A stretch of DNA of 64,000 nucleotides from Prosthecobacter algae (lineage in GTDB: Bacteria > Verrucomicrobiota > Verrucomicrobiia > Verrucomicrobiales > Verrucomicrobiaceae), in the NCBI RefSeq assembly GCF_039542385.1, contig NZ_BAABIA010000001.1, forward strand, positions 496,001 to 560,000, written 5' to 3'. The position numbers and the translations under genes are program-made. This document shows, piece after piece, positions 8,400-21,527 of this stretch (the first letter of the stretch is position 1; every line of letters starts with the position of its first letter). Under the pieces are notes generated by a model that saw only the letters and a program-made list of their open reading frames with translations, did no database searches and was not told where the DNA came from.

Positions 8400-9203
8400 A
8401 TGGGACTGGGCCGAAAAATCTCCATGGCTACCGTCGCTCTGCGACTGGGCCGGCGGTTTGAGGACAAGGCGGAGCTCCTGCGTCTGTGCGCCTGCTACGG
8501 CGGGCTGAGCCCGTTTCGTGGGGGGCTCTTAACGGTTGAAACCACCGCACCAGGAGCACCCAGACTGCACCTCCGCCATGCCCAGCCCGATACCATCCTG
8601 CTGGTAGAAGTGCTGATGGAACAGGACTACCGCTGCCTGGAGTCGCTTTCGTTCACCCCTGCGTCCATTCTGGACATTGGTGGCAATATTGGCCTGGGCA
8701 GCTTTTATCTGAAGTCGCTTTTTCCGGAGGCTGACATTACCGGGTTCGAGCCCTCCCCGGCGGAGTTTGAAATGCTCACCGCTAATTATGCGGAATGGCC
8801 GGGCTGCCGGGCTTTTCAAAATGCCATTGGTGATGTGGACGGTGCGCATCTTCGTTTCGCCGTGCATCCAGATCGCACCGGCGGCCAGCATGTGCTGGGG
8901 GAAGGGGACTCTGGAGACTGGCAAGAGATCCAGGTCATTGCAAGGCGGGTGGACTGCCTCATCAAGGAAGGCGTCGTGCCGGTGCCGGATCTGGTGAAGA
9001 TGGACATCGAGGGGGCCGAGGTGATGGCCTTACAGGGGTTTGGTTCTTATCTCTCCCAAGTACGCGCCTTTGTGCTGGAGACCCATTCGGCGGATCTTCA
9101 TGCCGCCTGCATCCGGCTGCTGACCGATGCCGGGCACACGGTTTTGAGTGATGTTTCCCGCTCGCCGGAGGCGCGGATTCTTTTTACCGAAAAGCGGCCC
9201 TGA
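8400..9203 (+). CDS. FkbM-family methyltransferase 1
   Basis: A 267-aa SAM-dependent methyltransferase with motif I 'ILDIGGNIGLGSFYLKSLF', acidic motif 'GFEPSPAEF' and the FkbM-type 'LVKMDIEGAEVMALQG' near residue 200. FkbM enzymes O-methylate sugars or polyketide hydroxyls. In a glycan operon, methylation of a sugar in the polymer is the likely role. It is one of three FkbM proteins in this operon, which are clearly diverged from one another. Confidence 0.85.
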   Translation: MGLGRKISMATVALRLGRRFEDKAELLRLCACYGGLSPFRGGLLTVETTAPGAPRLHLRHAQPDTILLVEVLMEQDYRCLESLSFTPASILDIGGNIGLGSFYLKSLFPEADITGFEPSPAEFEMLTANYAEWPGCRAFQNAIGDVDGAHLRFAVHPDRTGGQHVLGEGDSGDWQEIQVIARRVDCLIKEGVVPVPDLVKMDIEGAEVMALQGFGSYLSQVRAFVLETHSADLHAACIRLLTDAGHTVLSDVSRSPEARILFTEKRP

Positions 9204-9225
9204 TGGCCTAACAGAATGTAATCCT

Positions 9226-10002
9226 ATGGATCGCGCCTATTGGAGAAGCCTGTTTGCCACGATGCCCTATGCCATGCTGGCCAGCCTACGCCAGCATGGG
9301 ATGAAGGGCGGGTATCTGGCCCTGGCCGTTTTTGTGTTTCGTCGCCTCTGGTTCCCGGTGCAGATGGGGCCTGTCATCCGGCTGACCAATTGGCGGGAGG
9401 CGGCCAACTACATGGACAACTTCATCCTTGGTGAGTTGCGTCATCCCGACGTGGAAAAGCTGGTGCAGAGCCAGCCTGGAGCGGTGATTGAGGTGGGTGT
9501 CAATGTGGGCATTACCAGCCGTTGGTGGCTTGCACAAAACTCGGCGGTGCAGGTCATCGGCGTGGACATGATGCAGGAGGCCCTGGACTACACTGGTCGC
9601 TGTGTGGCGGAATTAAATCAGGCCCGCCGCTGGCACCCTGTTGTGGGGGCAGTGGGCGATTCCTTCGGCAGCATGGGGGTGGTCTTCGACGATCCTCTGG
9701 AAGGCACCAACAGCCTGGACAATGCCCAGGGCGGCCACCGCCGCACAGTGGAGGTGAATACGCTGGATGCCTATCTGCAGCGTGCGCCGCAACTGCCTCC
9801 CCTGCTGCTGAAGATCGACATTGAGGGCCATGGTGCAGCCGCTCTGCGTGGGGCTGACAAACTGTTGCAAACGGTGCCCTGGGTGGTGGTGGAGACCCAC
9901 CATGCGGAGGAGCTTTCACAGTCGGCTGATTTGCTTTCACGCAGCGGGTTTGGCCTGCGGCATTTCCACGGGCGAACCATGTGGTGGTCACGGGTGAGCT
10001 GA
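9226..10002 (+). CDS. FkbM-family methyltransferase 2
   Basis: A second FkbM protein, 258 aa from ATG 9226; an upstream in-frame ATG at 9148 lies inside the previous gene. The N-terminal ~90 residues include hydrophobic stretches (GYLALAVFVFRRLWFPV) that may contact the membrane. Motif I is 'VIEVGVNVGITSRWWL' and the family DIEGHGAAAL motif follows. It ends 1 nt before the flippase gene, so the two are probably translationally coupled. The acceptor is unknown, presumably a glycan sugar. Confidence 0.8.
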   Translation: MDRAYWRSLFATMPYAMLASLRQHGMKGGYLALAVFVFRRLWFPVQMGPVIRLTNWREAANYMDNFILGELRHPDVEKLVQSQPGAVIEVGVNVGITSRWWLAQNSAVQVIGVDMMQEALDYTGRCVAELNQARRWHPVVGAVGDSFGSMGVVFDDPLEGTNSLDNAQGGHRRTVEVNTLDAYLQRAPQLPPLLLKIDIEGHGAAALRGADKLLQTVPWVVVETHHAEELSQSADLLSRSGFGLRHFHGRTMWWSRVS

Positions 10003-10003
10003 T

Positions 10004-11296
10004 ATGATCCTGCGCAATCTCTCCTGGCTCACGGTTTCGCAGATCGTGCGTCTGGTCACGGGCCTGTTTGTCGGCACGTGGCTGACTCGTGCGCTGGGGC
10101 CGGAGCAGAATGGTTTGTTAGGCACGGCTTTGGTCATCAGTTCCCTGATGGGATTCACGGCAGAGTTGGGGCTGCGGCAGGTTTTGATCAAGGAACTGGC
10201 CACGCGGGGCGATGATGCGGGGCTGGTGCTGGGTACGGCGGCGCGTTTGATGCTGGGCTGGGGGCTGGTGTGTTTTGGCCTAGCCTGCGCCGTGGCCTGG
10301 TGGTGGGGCGGGGCGGAGATGCTGGCCGTGGGCAGCATCCTGTATGCCTCGCTGCCTCTGAACGCCTACCTGGCTGTGCTTTCCCGCTGGGATGCGGCTC
10401 AGCAGTCTCAGCGGACGGCGCGGCTGGGTATCCTGGCCAATGGGCTGGCGGCGCTGGCTCGGGTGGTCTGCATTCTGGCCGGGGCGGATCTGTGCTGGGC
10501 CGCCTTCACCATCGTTCTGGAGGTGGCCATTTCGGCCGCCGTCGCCTTCGCCTGGGCCTTGCGGCACGGCTGGTGGGCGGAACTCCGGTCTTGGGATACC
10601 CAGGTGGCGCGCTCCTTGCTGGCGGAGTCGCTGCCGTTGTTTCTGGCGCACTCGGGCACCCTGCTGCTACTGAGGGTGGATCAGTTGATGATCTACCAGA
10701 TGCGCGGCGCGGCGGAGGCGGGCGTCTATGCGGCGGCTACCCGTTTGTCGGAAATCGTGTATGCTGCCGGACCGCTTGTCATCATGACCTTCATGCCCAT
10801 CCTTTCCCGCTCGTTTCAAAATGAGCCTGCGAAGTACCTGCGGCAGTGCGCCTGGCTGTTTGGCGCACTCAGTCTGGTTGCTTACGGTTCCATCGTCTTC
10901 TGGTGGCTTGCTGGCGGAGCGGTGGTGGAGCTGCTGTATGGAAAGGCGTTTGAGCAGGCTGCTATGGTTCTTTTGGTGCATGGCATCGCCACGCTGCCTT
11001 ATCTGCATGGTGAACTGAGGAGCGCCCTGTTGGTGATCGAACGCAAGACGGTGTGGAGCATTCGCTGTGCGCTCGTGGGGTTGGTGCTGAATGTGCTGCT
11101 GAATCTGTGGCTGGTGCGGGATCATGGCGCTGTGGGGGCGGCCTGGGCCACGGCGATCGCCTACACTCTCGTCTGGTTCGGATCGTCCCTGGTGCTACCG
11201 GCACTCAGACCTGTGGGGCTGCAACAATTAGCGGGACTGGCATCTCCCGTTTGGTTTTGGCGCGAATCGCGGCGATGGAAGCTGCTGATGTCATGA
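10004..11296 (+). CDS. Polysaccharide flippase, Wzx/PST family
   Basis: A 430-aa integral membrane protein with about 12 hydrophobic segments. It opens with 'SWLTVSQIVRLVTGLFVGTWLTRALGP', characteristic of the MATE-related polysaccharide transporter family, and contains 'LLRVDQLMIYQMRGAAEAGVYAAATRLSE'. It would move lipid-linked oligosaccharide units across the inner membrane. It sits between sugar-modifying enzymes and a glycosyltransferase and shares an ATGA overlap with the next gene, in keeping with a Wzx/Wzy-type pathway whose polymerase is probably the gene at 12357. Confidence 0.85.
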   Translation: MILRNLSWLTVSQIVRLVTGLFVGTWLTRALGPEQNGLLGTALVISSLMGFTAELGLRQVLIKELATRGDDAGLVLGTAARLMLGWGLVCFGLACAVAWWWGGAEMLAVGSILYASLPLNAYLAVLSRWDAAQQSQRTARLGILANGLAALARVVCILAGADLCWAAFTIVLEVAISAAVAFAWALRHGWWAELRSWDTQVARSLLAESLPLFLAHSGTLLLLRVDQLMIYQMRGAAEAGVYAAATRLSEIVYAAGPLVIMTFMPILSRSFQNEPAKYLRQCAWLFGALSLVAYGSIVFWWLAGGAVVELLYGKAFEQAAMVLLVHGIATLPYLHGELRSALLVIERKTVWSIRCALVGLVLNVLLNLWLVRDHGAVGAAWATAIAYTLVWFGSSLVLPALRPVGLQQLAGLASPVWFWRESRRWKLLMS

Positions 11297-12360
11297 AGGG
11301 CGAACTTTTGGATCTAGTGAATCTCCGGCGCGTGGCCATCGTCCGCTGCTGCGGGCTGGGCGATGTGGCGCAGATGACGCCGCTGCTGCAGCAGATCCGC
11401 CACGATGCCCCGCAGGCCGTGGTGGAGGTTTTTCTGAATGCCAATGTGGCTCCGTTGCTTGAGGGATCCGAATGGGTGGACCGCGTGCACGCCATTCCTG
11501 TGGCTGATTTTGTCGCCACGCGGAGTTCTCCTTTTTTGAGCCAGCTCTGGGCCAAGGTCCGACAGCAGGGAAGCTTCGATGCCTTGTTTTGTCTGGACCT
11601 TTCATGGTCCCGCACATTGCTTTCCGGTCGGGTTAAGGCCAGCCGCCGCATCGGCTTTCGCACGGAAGGATGGAAGCCGTGGAGCCCGCTGGATTTTACC
11701 GTGACCGTCCCGCTGGACTATGCGCGCAATGCGGACCACACTTCTCTCTGGTTTCTGCGCTTATGGTTAGGTCCGACGGACATGAATGATTTTGGGTTCG
11801 GGCCGGAGCTGGGGCATCTCCGCGAGGCCCGCTCCACCCGGCTGGCACGGCATGTGGCCTTGGTCCCCAAGGCTGGGAATGACTTGGTGCCGGGCGATCT
11901 GAAACAATGGCCGATGCAGGCCTGGCCCAAGCTAGCGGCCCACCTGCTGAACCAGGGTTGGACGCCGGTGGTGATGGGACGCCAAGGGGACTTTGACATG
12001 GCCTCCATGCCTCCAGGAACGCTGGACATGCAGGGGCGGCAAAGCGTCACCGAGGCGGCGCGCTACATTTCGCGCTGTGCAGGGCTGATTGGCAATGATT
12101 CAGGCCTCTATCATCTAGCGATGGCGCTCGGCACACCGGCGGTGGGTCTGTTCGGCCCTACGGCAGTGGCCCGCACGGGCCCTTTCCGCTCGCCGCATGG
12201 GCTGGCACTGACGGCTGCGCTGCCCTGTGTGCCCTGCTGTGCCAGCCAATGTACGGTGGCGGCGGAGGGCCGTGAAGAAAAGGACCGTCCGTTCTGCCTG
12301 TCCTCGCTCACACCTGAAACTGTGTGTGAACGTGCGATCAAACATTTCTCCCGCTCATGA
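11293..12360 (+). CDS. Glycosyltransferase family 9 (heptosyltransferase-like)
   Basis: A 355-aa GT-B enzyme. Features include 'VAIVRCCGLGDVAQMTPLL', a 'LVPGDLKQWPMQAWPKLAAHL' segment, the nucleotide-binding 'CAGLIGNDSGLYHLAMALGT' and 'GLFGPT', and the cysteine-rich C-terminal 'CVPCCASQC' typical of heptosyltransferase relatives. These enzymes use ADP-heptose, in line with hldE and gmhA at the head of the operon. The start is the ATG overlapping the flippase stop as ATGA. Confidence 0.85.
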   Translation: MKGELLDLVNLRRVAIVRCCGLGDVAQMTPLLQQIRHDAPQAVVEVFLNANVAPLLEGSEWVDRVHAIPVADFVATRSSPFLSQLWAKVRQQGSFDALFCLDLSWSRTLLSGRVKASRRIGFRTEGWKPWSPLDFTVTVPLDYARNADHTSLWFLRLWLGPTDMNDFGFGPELGHLREARSTRLARHVALVPKAGNDLVPGDLKQWPMQAWPKLAAHLLNQGWTPVVMGRQGDFDMASMPPGTLDMQGRQSVTEAARYISRCAGLIGNDSGLYHLAMALGTPAVGLFGPTAVARTGPFRSPHGLALTAALPCVPCCASQCTVAAEGREEKDRPFCLSSLTPETVCERAIKHFSRS

Positions 12361-13928
12361 ATGAAGGACGCGCAGGCGCTGTGTTTCCGATGATTGTGCT
12401 CGGTGGGGTGGGCATGTTTGCCCTCGCCTCCATCCTGCTCACGGAAGGCAACACCATCGGCGAATTTTGCCGCTACCTGCTGGTGGGGGGCTTTCTGCTG
12501 AGTGTCGTCTCGCCGCGCATCGGCTTTTATGTGTGGCTGACTTTTTGTGGCTACAATGATTTGCTGAAACGGCTCATGATCATGGGCGGGCGAGTCAGCC
12601 ATGGGGACCTGCCTTTTGTGCTGGGCATCACTCCAGCCATGTTTGGCGGCGTCGTTTTAGCTCTCGCCCTGGGAGGGCTGATGGGAACCCGGCGGCTGGT
12701 TTTTCGCGATCTGGTGGCACTGGTGGCGGGCGGTGTACTGATGGTGGGCACCGGCGCGCTGGCCTACATGAAGGGGGGCGTTGGATTGAACGGTGTCCTG
12801 CAGGCCATGGCAAACAACGGACTCTACGCCCTGCTGCTCTTCGTGCTGCCCATGCTTTTTCGCAATGTGGATGAACTACAGCGGCTGTGGCGGTTTCTGG
12901 TGTTCGCTTTTCTCCCAGTGGCGATCTATGGCGTGATCCAGCAGTTGCAAGGGTTTGCGGAGTTTGAAATCGAGTATTTGCAGACGAACCTGAGCATTGA
13001 GATCAAGCAGCTCGGCACCGGGGAGGTGCGTGCTTTTTCCACCCTCAATTCACCGAGTGCCCTTTCGGTAGTGTGCGCTGCGCTGGCGGTGGTGAGCCTG
13101 TTTTTAGGTTATGCCCGACGGGAAAAAGGCCGGAAGGCGGTGCTGCATCCTGCGTTGGCGCTGCTATGTTTCGCCATCCATTTCGCCGGTCTCATCGCCT
13201 CCACCAGCCGCACGCCGATCTTCATTGTGCCCATCGCACTTTTTGGCGGCTGGTGTTTCTTTTCCAAGCCGCGCACACGGGTTTTTTATGCGGTGACGGG
13301 AGGCAGCTTCCTGGCCTTGGTGGTGGCCTCGCCATGGCTGGTTCAGCGCATTGATCTGGTGAATGAATTCATTGGCCGGTTGGCGACCCCGGGCAGCTTC
13401 ATGGGACGGATGCTGACGGTAGGCACCTATTGGGACCGTCTGGAAGGCTTTGCCACGGTGCTGATGAATGCGGATGCCTACACGCTTCTCGGCTGGGGCA
13501 TTGATGAGCATGGCGAGGGGCGCTTTCATTTCCATGATCCGCTGAGTGAGGTGCTGGTTCGTTTCGGGACGCTGGCACTCTTGTTCCTGCTGGTGTCGGG
13601 GTTTCTTTTTCTCATGCTCAGCCACCGCCAGGCATGGCGTCTGCACGCCGAGCCAGATCGCCAGTTTGCGGCGCGAATGATCGGCCTGGCTTTTGCCCTG
13701 GTGGCGGTGTCCCTGATCAGCGGCAGCATCCTCACGGTTTTCCCTAACAACGTGTTCTTCTGGCTTTGCCTGGCCGGGGTGGCCGTGCTGGCGCGACAGC
13801 AGGCGCTGGCTGCACGGGCAGAAAGGCAGGAAAAGTTTAAGCAGGCGGTCTCACCGATTGCCCGGCCAGCGCAACCCCTTGTGCAGCCCATGCGCCCCCG
13901 GATCCGCCGTATCGGGATGAGATCATGA
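12357..13928 (+). CDS. O-antigen ligase / polymerase-like membrane protein
   Basis: A 523-aa multi-spanning protein (about 12 hydrophobic segments) with a large loop in its second half, where 'STLNSPSALSVVCAA' and 'LIASTSRTPIFIVPI' resemble the ligase signature region. In the operon it is the candidate Wzy polymerase or WaaL ligase; sequence alone cannot separate these. It overlaps the upstream GT9 gene and the downstream FkbM gene by 4 nt each. Confidence 0.78.
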   Translation: MNEGRAGAVFPMIVLGGVGMFALASILLTEGNTIGEFCRYLLVGGFLLSVVSPRIGFYVWLTFCGYNDLLKRLMIMGGRVSHGDLPFVLGITPAMFGGVVLALALGGLMGTRRLVFRDLVALVAGGVLMVGTGALAYMKGGVGLNGVLQAMANNGLYALLLFVLPMLFRNVDELQRLWRFLVFAFLPVAIYGVIQQLQGFAEFEIEYLQTNLSIEIKQLGTGEVRAFSTLNSPSALSVVCAALAVVSLFLGYARREKGRKAVLHPALALLCFAIHFAGLIASTSRTPIFIVPIALFGGWCFFSKPRTRVFYAVTGGSFLALVVASPWLVQRIDLVNEFIGRLATPGSFMGRMLTVGTYWDRLEGFATVLMNADAYTLLGWGIDEHGEGRFHFHDPLSEVLVRFGTLALLFLLVSGFLFLMLSHRQAWRLHAEPDRQFAARMIGLAFALVAVSLISGSILTVFPNNVFFWLCLAGVAVLARQQALAARAERQEKFKQAVSPIARPAQPLVQPMRPRIRRIGMRS

Positions 13929-14737
13929 AAATTTCCTTCTCTGTCCTCCGACGTTTTGCCCGCCTGTGGCCGCTGGTGCGGGGGCGTGACTTCATGCTGA
14001 GAAACATCCTGTGCAGGCCGGCCTGGCGAGATGCCCTGGCAGGTGAAGGCTCCCAGGTGCCGACTAGGGCCGGGTTTCCCATGAAGGTGAATCCTGGCAA
14101 TGATTTCATTTCCATGGGCCTGAAGCTTTTTGGCAACATCGAGCCGGTCACAGAGGCCTTCATCCTTTCGCATGTTCCTGAGGGGGGCGGCTTTGCGGAC
14201 ATCGGTGCAAACGTGGGCTACTTCTCCCTGCTGGTCGCTGCGAAACGTCCGGGCTCCCACGTGCAGGCCTTTGAACCGAATCCTCCCATTGCCAGTCTCC
14301 TGGAGGAGAGCGTGGCCCTGAATGGCCTAACCGACCGTGTGACCGTGAATCGTCTGGCTGTTGGGAATCAGGCGGGAGTGCTGCCTTTCCGTCTGCATGA
14401 TACGAATACGGGGCACTCGCGTCTTGCGGCAGACGGCTCTGCCGGGGACATTGAGGTGCCGGTGGTCGTCTGGGATGCCTGGTGGGCGCAGAAGCAGCCT
14501 GAGCCAAAAATCCATTGCGTGAAAATGGACATTGAGGGCGCCGAACTGCTGGCCCTGCGCGGGATGAAGGCCTTTTTTCAGCGGCAAAAGCCGGCATTGG
14601 TGGTGGAGGCCTACGATCATCAGCTTCGTGAATTCGGCTGCACGGCGGCGGAGTTGAAGCAGTTCATTCTCGATCTCGGCTACCAGGAAGCCCGGCCTGC
14701 CGATGGCAATTTTTACTTCATCCATTCCTCCCCCTGA
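13925..14737 (+). CDS. FkbM-family methyltransferase 3
   Basis: A 270-aa SAM methyltransferase with motif I 'GFADIGANVGYFSLLVAAK', 'AFEPNPPIASLL' and 'CVKMDIEGAELLALRGMKAF'. This is the canonical FkbM layout and the closest to the family consensus of the three copies. Its start overlaps the stop of the polymerase-like gene (ATGA), and its TGA stop overlaps the next start (TGATG). It probably methylates a sugar hydroxyl of the same polymer. Confidence 0.85.
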   Translation: MKISFSVLRRFARLWPLVRGRDFMLRNILCRPAWRDALAGEGSQVPTRAGFPMKVNPGNDFISMGLKLFGNIEPVTEAFILSHVPEGGGFADIGANVGYFSLLVAAKRPGSHVQAFEPNPPIASLLEESVALNGLTDRVTVNRLAVGNQAGVLPFRLHDTNTGHSRLAADGSAGDIEVPVVVWDAWWAQKQPEPKIHCVKMDIEGAELLALRGMKAFFQRQKPALVVEAYDHQLREFGCTAAELKQFILDLGYQEARPADGNFYFIHSSP

Positions 14738-15432
14738 TGTCTCTTCTCCGTTCACTGGCCCGCCGCTGGCTTTTCACCTTCAATACCATCCGCTACCGGG
14801 TGGAGTGGCCGCGCATCGAGCAGGCCATGCGGATGACTCCCTGCCGGGGGGTGATCTTTGACGGAGGGGCTGGCTCGGGAGAGTTTGTGCGCCGCTGTCT
14901 CGCGCTCGGTTTCGAGCAGGCTGTCGCACTGGAATATGACGAGGGGAACTATGCGCAGCTACAAGCCAATGCCGGACGGCTGCCGAATGTCCGCACGATG
15001 CGGGAGTCCCTGCTGGAGATCCCCATGCCGGATGCAAGTGTGGATGTGGTCCTCTCCACCCAGGTCCTGGAGCACATCACCGATCATGAAAAGGCCGCTT
15101 CAGAACTGTGCCGCATTCTCAAGCCGGGTGGTTATGCCGTGATCACGGTACCGCGTCCACCGGAGCCTTTTCCCAATCCGGAGCACATGCGTGAAGGCTA
15201 CACGGAGGAGCAGCTCACGGCCCTGTTTGCCCCCTATGACATGAAGGTGCTGGGCAATGACTGGTTCCTGACACGGGATACGGTGGATCGCATGATGAAC
15301 TGCGCCCGCCTGCCTCTGCGCGGCATGTTTGTGCCAGTGGCCCTGGTGGATGCGGAGACTCAACTGACGCCGAAGGAGCGGCGGGCCCTGCGCCCATATG
15401 GGTTGCTGGCAGTGTTTCAGAAAAACGCTTGA
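14737..15432 (+). CDS. Class I SAM-dependent methyltransferase (Methyltransf_11 type)
   Basis: A small (231 aa) Rossmann methyltransferase with 'GVIFDGGAGSGEFVRRCL', 'ALEYDEGNYAQL', 'VDVVLSTQVLEHITDHEKA' and 'LKPGGYAVITVPRPPEP'. It is similar to UbiE/BioC-like enzymes in glycan loci. The substrate is not deducible from sequence; position suggests a sugar or lipid intermediate. Both gene ends overlap the neighbours by one nucleotide (TGATG). Confidence 0.85.
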   Translation: MSLLRSLARRWLFTFNTIRYRVEWPRIEQAMRMTPCRGVIFDGGAGSGEFVRRCLALGFEQAVALEYDEGNYAQLQANAGRLPNVRTMRESLLEIPMPDASVDVVLSTQVLEHITDHEKAASELCRILKPGGYAVITVPRPPEPFPNPEHMREGYTEEQLTALFAPYDMKVLGNDWFLTRDTVDRMMNCARLPLRGMFVPVALVDAETQLTPKERRALRPYGLLAVFQKNA

Positions 15433-16621
15433 TGGCCGGATCCAAACAGCAAACGGGGAGACGTGTGCTCTGGCTGGACCCTTTCTTTCAAGGAGGGAGA
15501 CCCACCACGCAGAGCATTCACCGTGCACTGCCCTGGATGCTGGACAGGGGATGGCAGATCGAGATCTGGTGTCTAGACCATGACGAGGTGGATGCACGGG
15601 CCGAGGTGAAACGGCTGCCCCGTGCACGCTGGCTGCGTCTTTTGGAGCCTCTTTGGTTTTGGTTTCTGGCTTGGCTGCGGCTTACTTGGCTGCGTCTGTG
15701 GGCTGGCAAGTGGGACATCGTCCACACCACCGGGCCGGATATTCCAGGAGCAGATGTGATGTCCCTGCACTTTCACAACCGCACCTGGATCGGCCTTCAG
15801 TGGCGGGAGCAAGCCTGGTCCATCAAGGAGAAGCTGAGGATCCTGCATACGATGATCGGACTGCTGCAAGAAACGGTGGTGCTGCATTCCAAAAGATGGC
15901 GGGTGATCCTGCCGGTCTCCGAGGGATTGGCCGAACGAATCCGTCCTCAGTTGGCGAGTGAAAAGCGGATTCAGGTGCTGCCCAATCTGCTGGATGAGAC
16001 ACGCTTTCATACGGGTGTCAGGCAGCAGTACCGCGAGGCCGCCCGGTCGCAGGTTCATGCGGCGGAGACCGACTTCATCTTCATTTTTGTCAGTACGGGG
16101 CACTATCAGAGAAAAGGTCTATGGGCAGCCCTACGCAGCCTTGATGTCTGCCGGACCATGGCTCGGAATGAGTGTGGCCTGCGGCTGCGCTTCCTGATCG
16201 TGGGGGCGGGAGAAAAGGCGCAGGCAAGCCTAATCCCGCAACTGAATCAAACTGCCCCGGACTGGCGAGACTGGGTCAGCCTGATGCCTCCCACACCGGA
16301 GGTGGAGCGATGGTATGCCGCAGCGGATGCCTTTCTGTTTCCCTCCCGATACGAAACTTTTTCTCTGGTGGCGCTGGAGGCTTCCGCCTGCGGCTTGCCG
16401 CTGCTGGTCACGCCTTACGACGGGCATGAGATGTATCTGAAGGAGGGTGTCAACGGTTGCCTGCTGCCCTGGGAGCCCGAAGGCATGGCGACGCGCATTG
16501 GCGAATTTTTGAAGACGGATCGACATTATCTGAAGCCTGGGCCGGATCGTTGCATCCACGCTTCCGGTTATGCCGAAGTGCTGGATCAAACCTACCTGGA
16601 GATCATTCGCGAAAGGTCCCT

Positions 16622-16625
<4 letters not shown>
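15432..16625 (+). CDS. Glycosyltransferase family 4 (first copy)
   Basis: A 397-aa GT-B fold enzyme. The C-terminal half shows the GT4 donor-binding signature: 'HYQRKGLWAALRSL', 'LRFLIVGAGEKA', then the EX7E motif 'YETFSLVALEASACGLPLLV'. The N-terminal half has a membrane-proximal basic and aromatic patch (WFWFLAWLRLTWLRLW), suggesting association with the inner membrane. It adds a sugar in the polysaccharide repeat unit; donor and acceptor are unknown. Confidence 0.87.
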
Positions 16626-20548
<3,923 letters not shown>

Positions 20549-20653
20549 GACCTGCGCAAGCAACTACTCAATGTAGTCCTGGACGAAAAAGAAATTTCAA
20601 AAAATATTCAATATCTCCTAGATTTATCATAAAATTTAGAGAACCTTAGGCTT
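20549..20653 (+). promoter_or_regulatory. AT-rich leader before the PEP-CTERM gene
   Basis: This 105-nt gap turns sharply AT-rich from about 20585 and contains GAAATTTC (palindromic) at 20591 and several -10-like hexamers (TATCAT at 20624). I cannot define a matching -35 box, nor a sigma-54 -24/-12 element of the kind reported for some PEP-CTERM genes. It probably holds the promoter of the next gene. Confidence 0.35.
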
Positions 20654-21451
20654 ATGAAGTACATCGTCTTGTTTTGCGCGCTTTTGTTATCGGCAGCCCC
20701 CTCTCTGAAGGGGCAATCCGTTTTCAACGGCGTGGACAATGATGGTTATATCGGAGTTTATGACATCAACGACCAGCATTTTTGGTGGTTGTGCATCGAG
20801 CCCGAAGGCACACCTGCCGCTGGTCCTGGCGATGGTTTTATTGCCAATGCTGTCAGTTTTCTGGAAGGTTGGGATCAGCAAAATACGGAGCGTCGCGACG
20901 ACTACATCGCCAATGGTGCCGCCCAGGCCGCTTTGGCCAAGCAGGTGTCCGTGATGCAGTATGTGCTGGACAGCTACCTGCCGATTAGCACCCTGACCAC
21001 GCCCGGCGCGCTGCTGCAGGGCAGTGAAAACTCGGCCCATTACGGCAACAACGAGGCCTTTTACAATTCCATGTCCGTGGTGCAGCACTTCTTGTCGGAG
21101 ACCTACGGCAAGACCACCAAGGTGGATTTCACCGACATGACGGGTTATGCAGACCGCTGGGAGCTTGATCTGACGGCTGCAGGCATTGCACGTTCGGACC
21201 TTTACCAGAGCATTCTGGCCGATGTGGCGTCCAAGGATGGGGCCAATTTTTTTGACACCTACACGGCGATCAACAGTTACTACATTGCCAACACGCTGTA
21301 CTCTTTGAACAACACCGATCCCCTTGCTAGCGATTACAATTGGCAGGATGCGCTGATCATCGTCGCGCCTGTTCCTGAGCCTAGCGGGGCGTTGTTGATC
21401 GCCTGCTGTGGGCTCGCCGTGATGGTTCGCCGCTGGCGCCGACTGATCTGA
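20654..21451 (+). CDS. PEP-CTERM sorting domain protein
   Basis: A 265-aa exported protein. It has an N-terminal signal peptide (KYIVLFCALLLSAAPSLKGQ) and a C-terminal sorting signal: 'VPEPSGALLIACCGLAVMV' followed by a basic RRWRR end, the complete PEP motif, helix and Arg cluster. The body between is acidic and rich in Asn, Tyr and Asp, without a recognised domain. It is a likely substrate of the exosortase encoded just upstream and is the only PEP-CTERM protein in this window. Confidence 0.9.
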   Translation: MKYIVLFCALLLSAAPSLKGQSVFNGVDNDGYIGVYDINDQHFWWLCIEPEGTPAAGPGDGFIANAVSFLEGWDQQNTERRDDYIANGAAQAALAKQVSVMQYVLDSYLPISTLTTPGALLQGSENSAHYGNNEAFYNSMSVVQHFLSETYGKTTKVDFTDMTGYADRWELDLTAAGIARSDLYQSILADVASKDGANFFDTYTAINSYYIANTLYSLNNTDPLASDYNWQDALIIVAPVPEPSGALLIACCGLAVMVRRWRRLI

Positions 21452-21527
21452 TTCCTGGCTTGTGGCCGGGTGTCTGATCCGGTGAAAAGGATCGGGTTCC
21501 ATTTCCTTTAAGGGGGTTTTCGCAGTC

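Noticed and set aside
20549..20653. Sigma-54 type promoter before the PEP-CTERM gene
   Set aside because: No GG/GC pair with the -24/-12 spacing; only weak AT-rich -10-like boxes.
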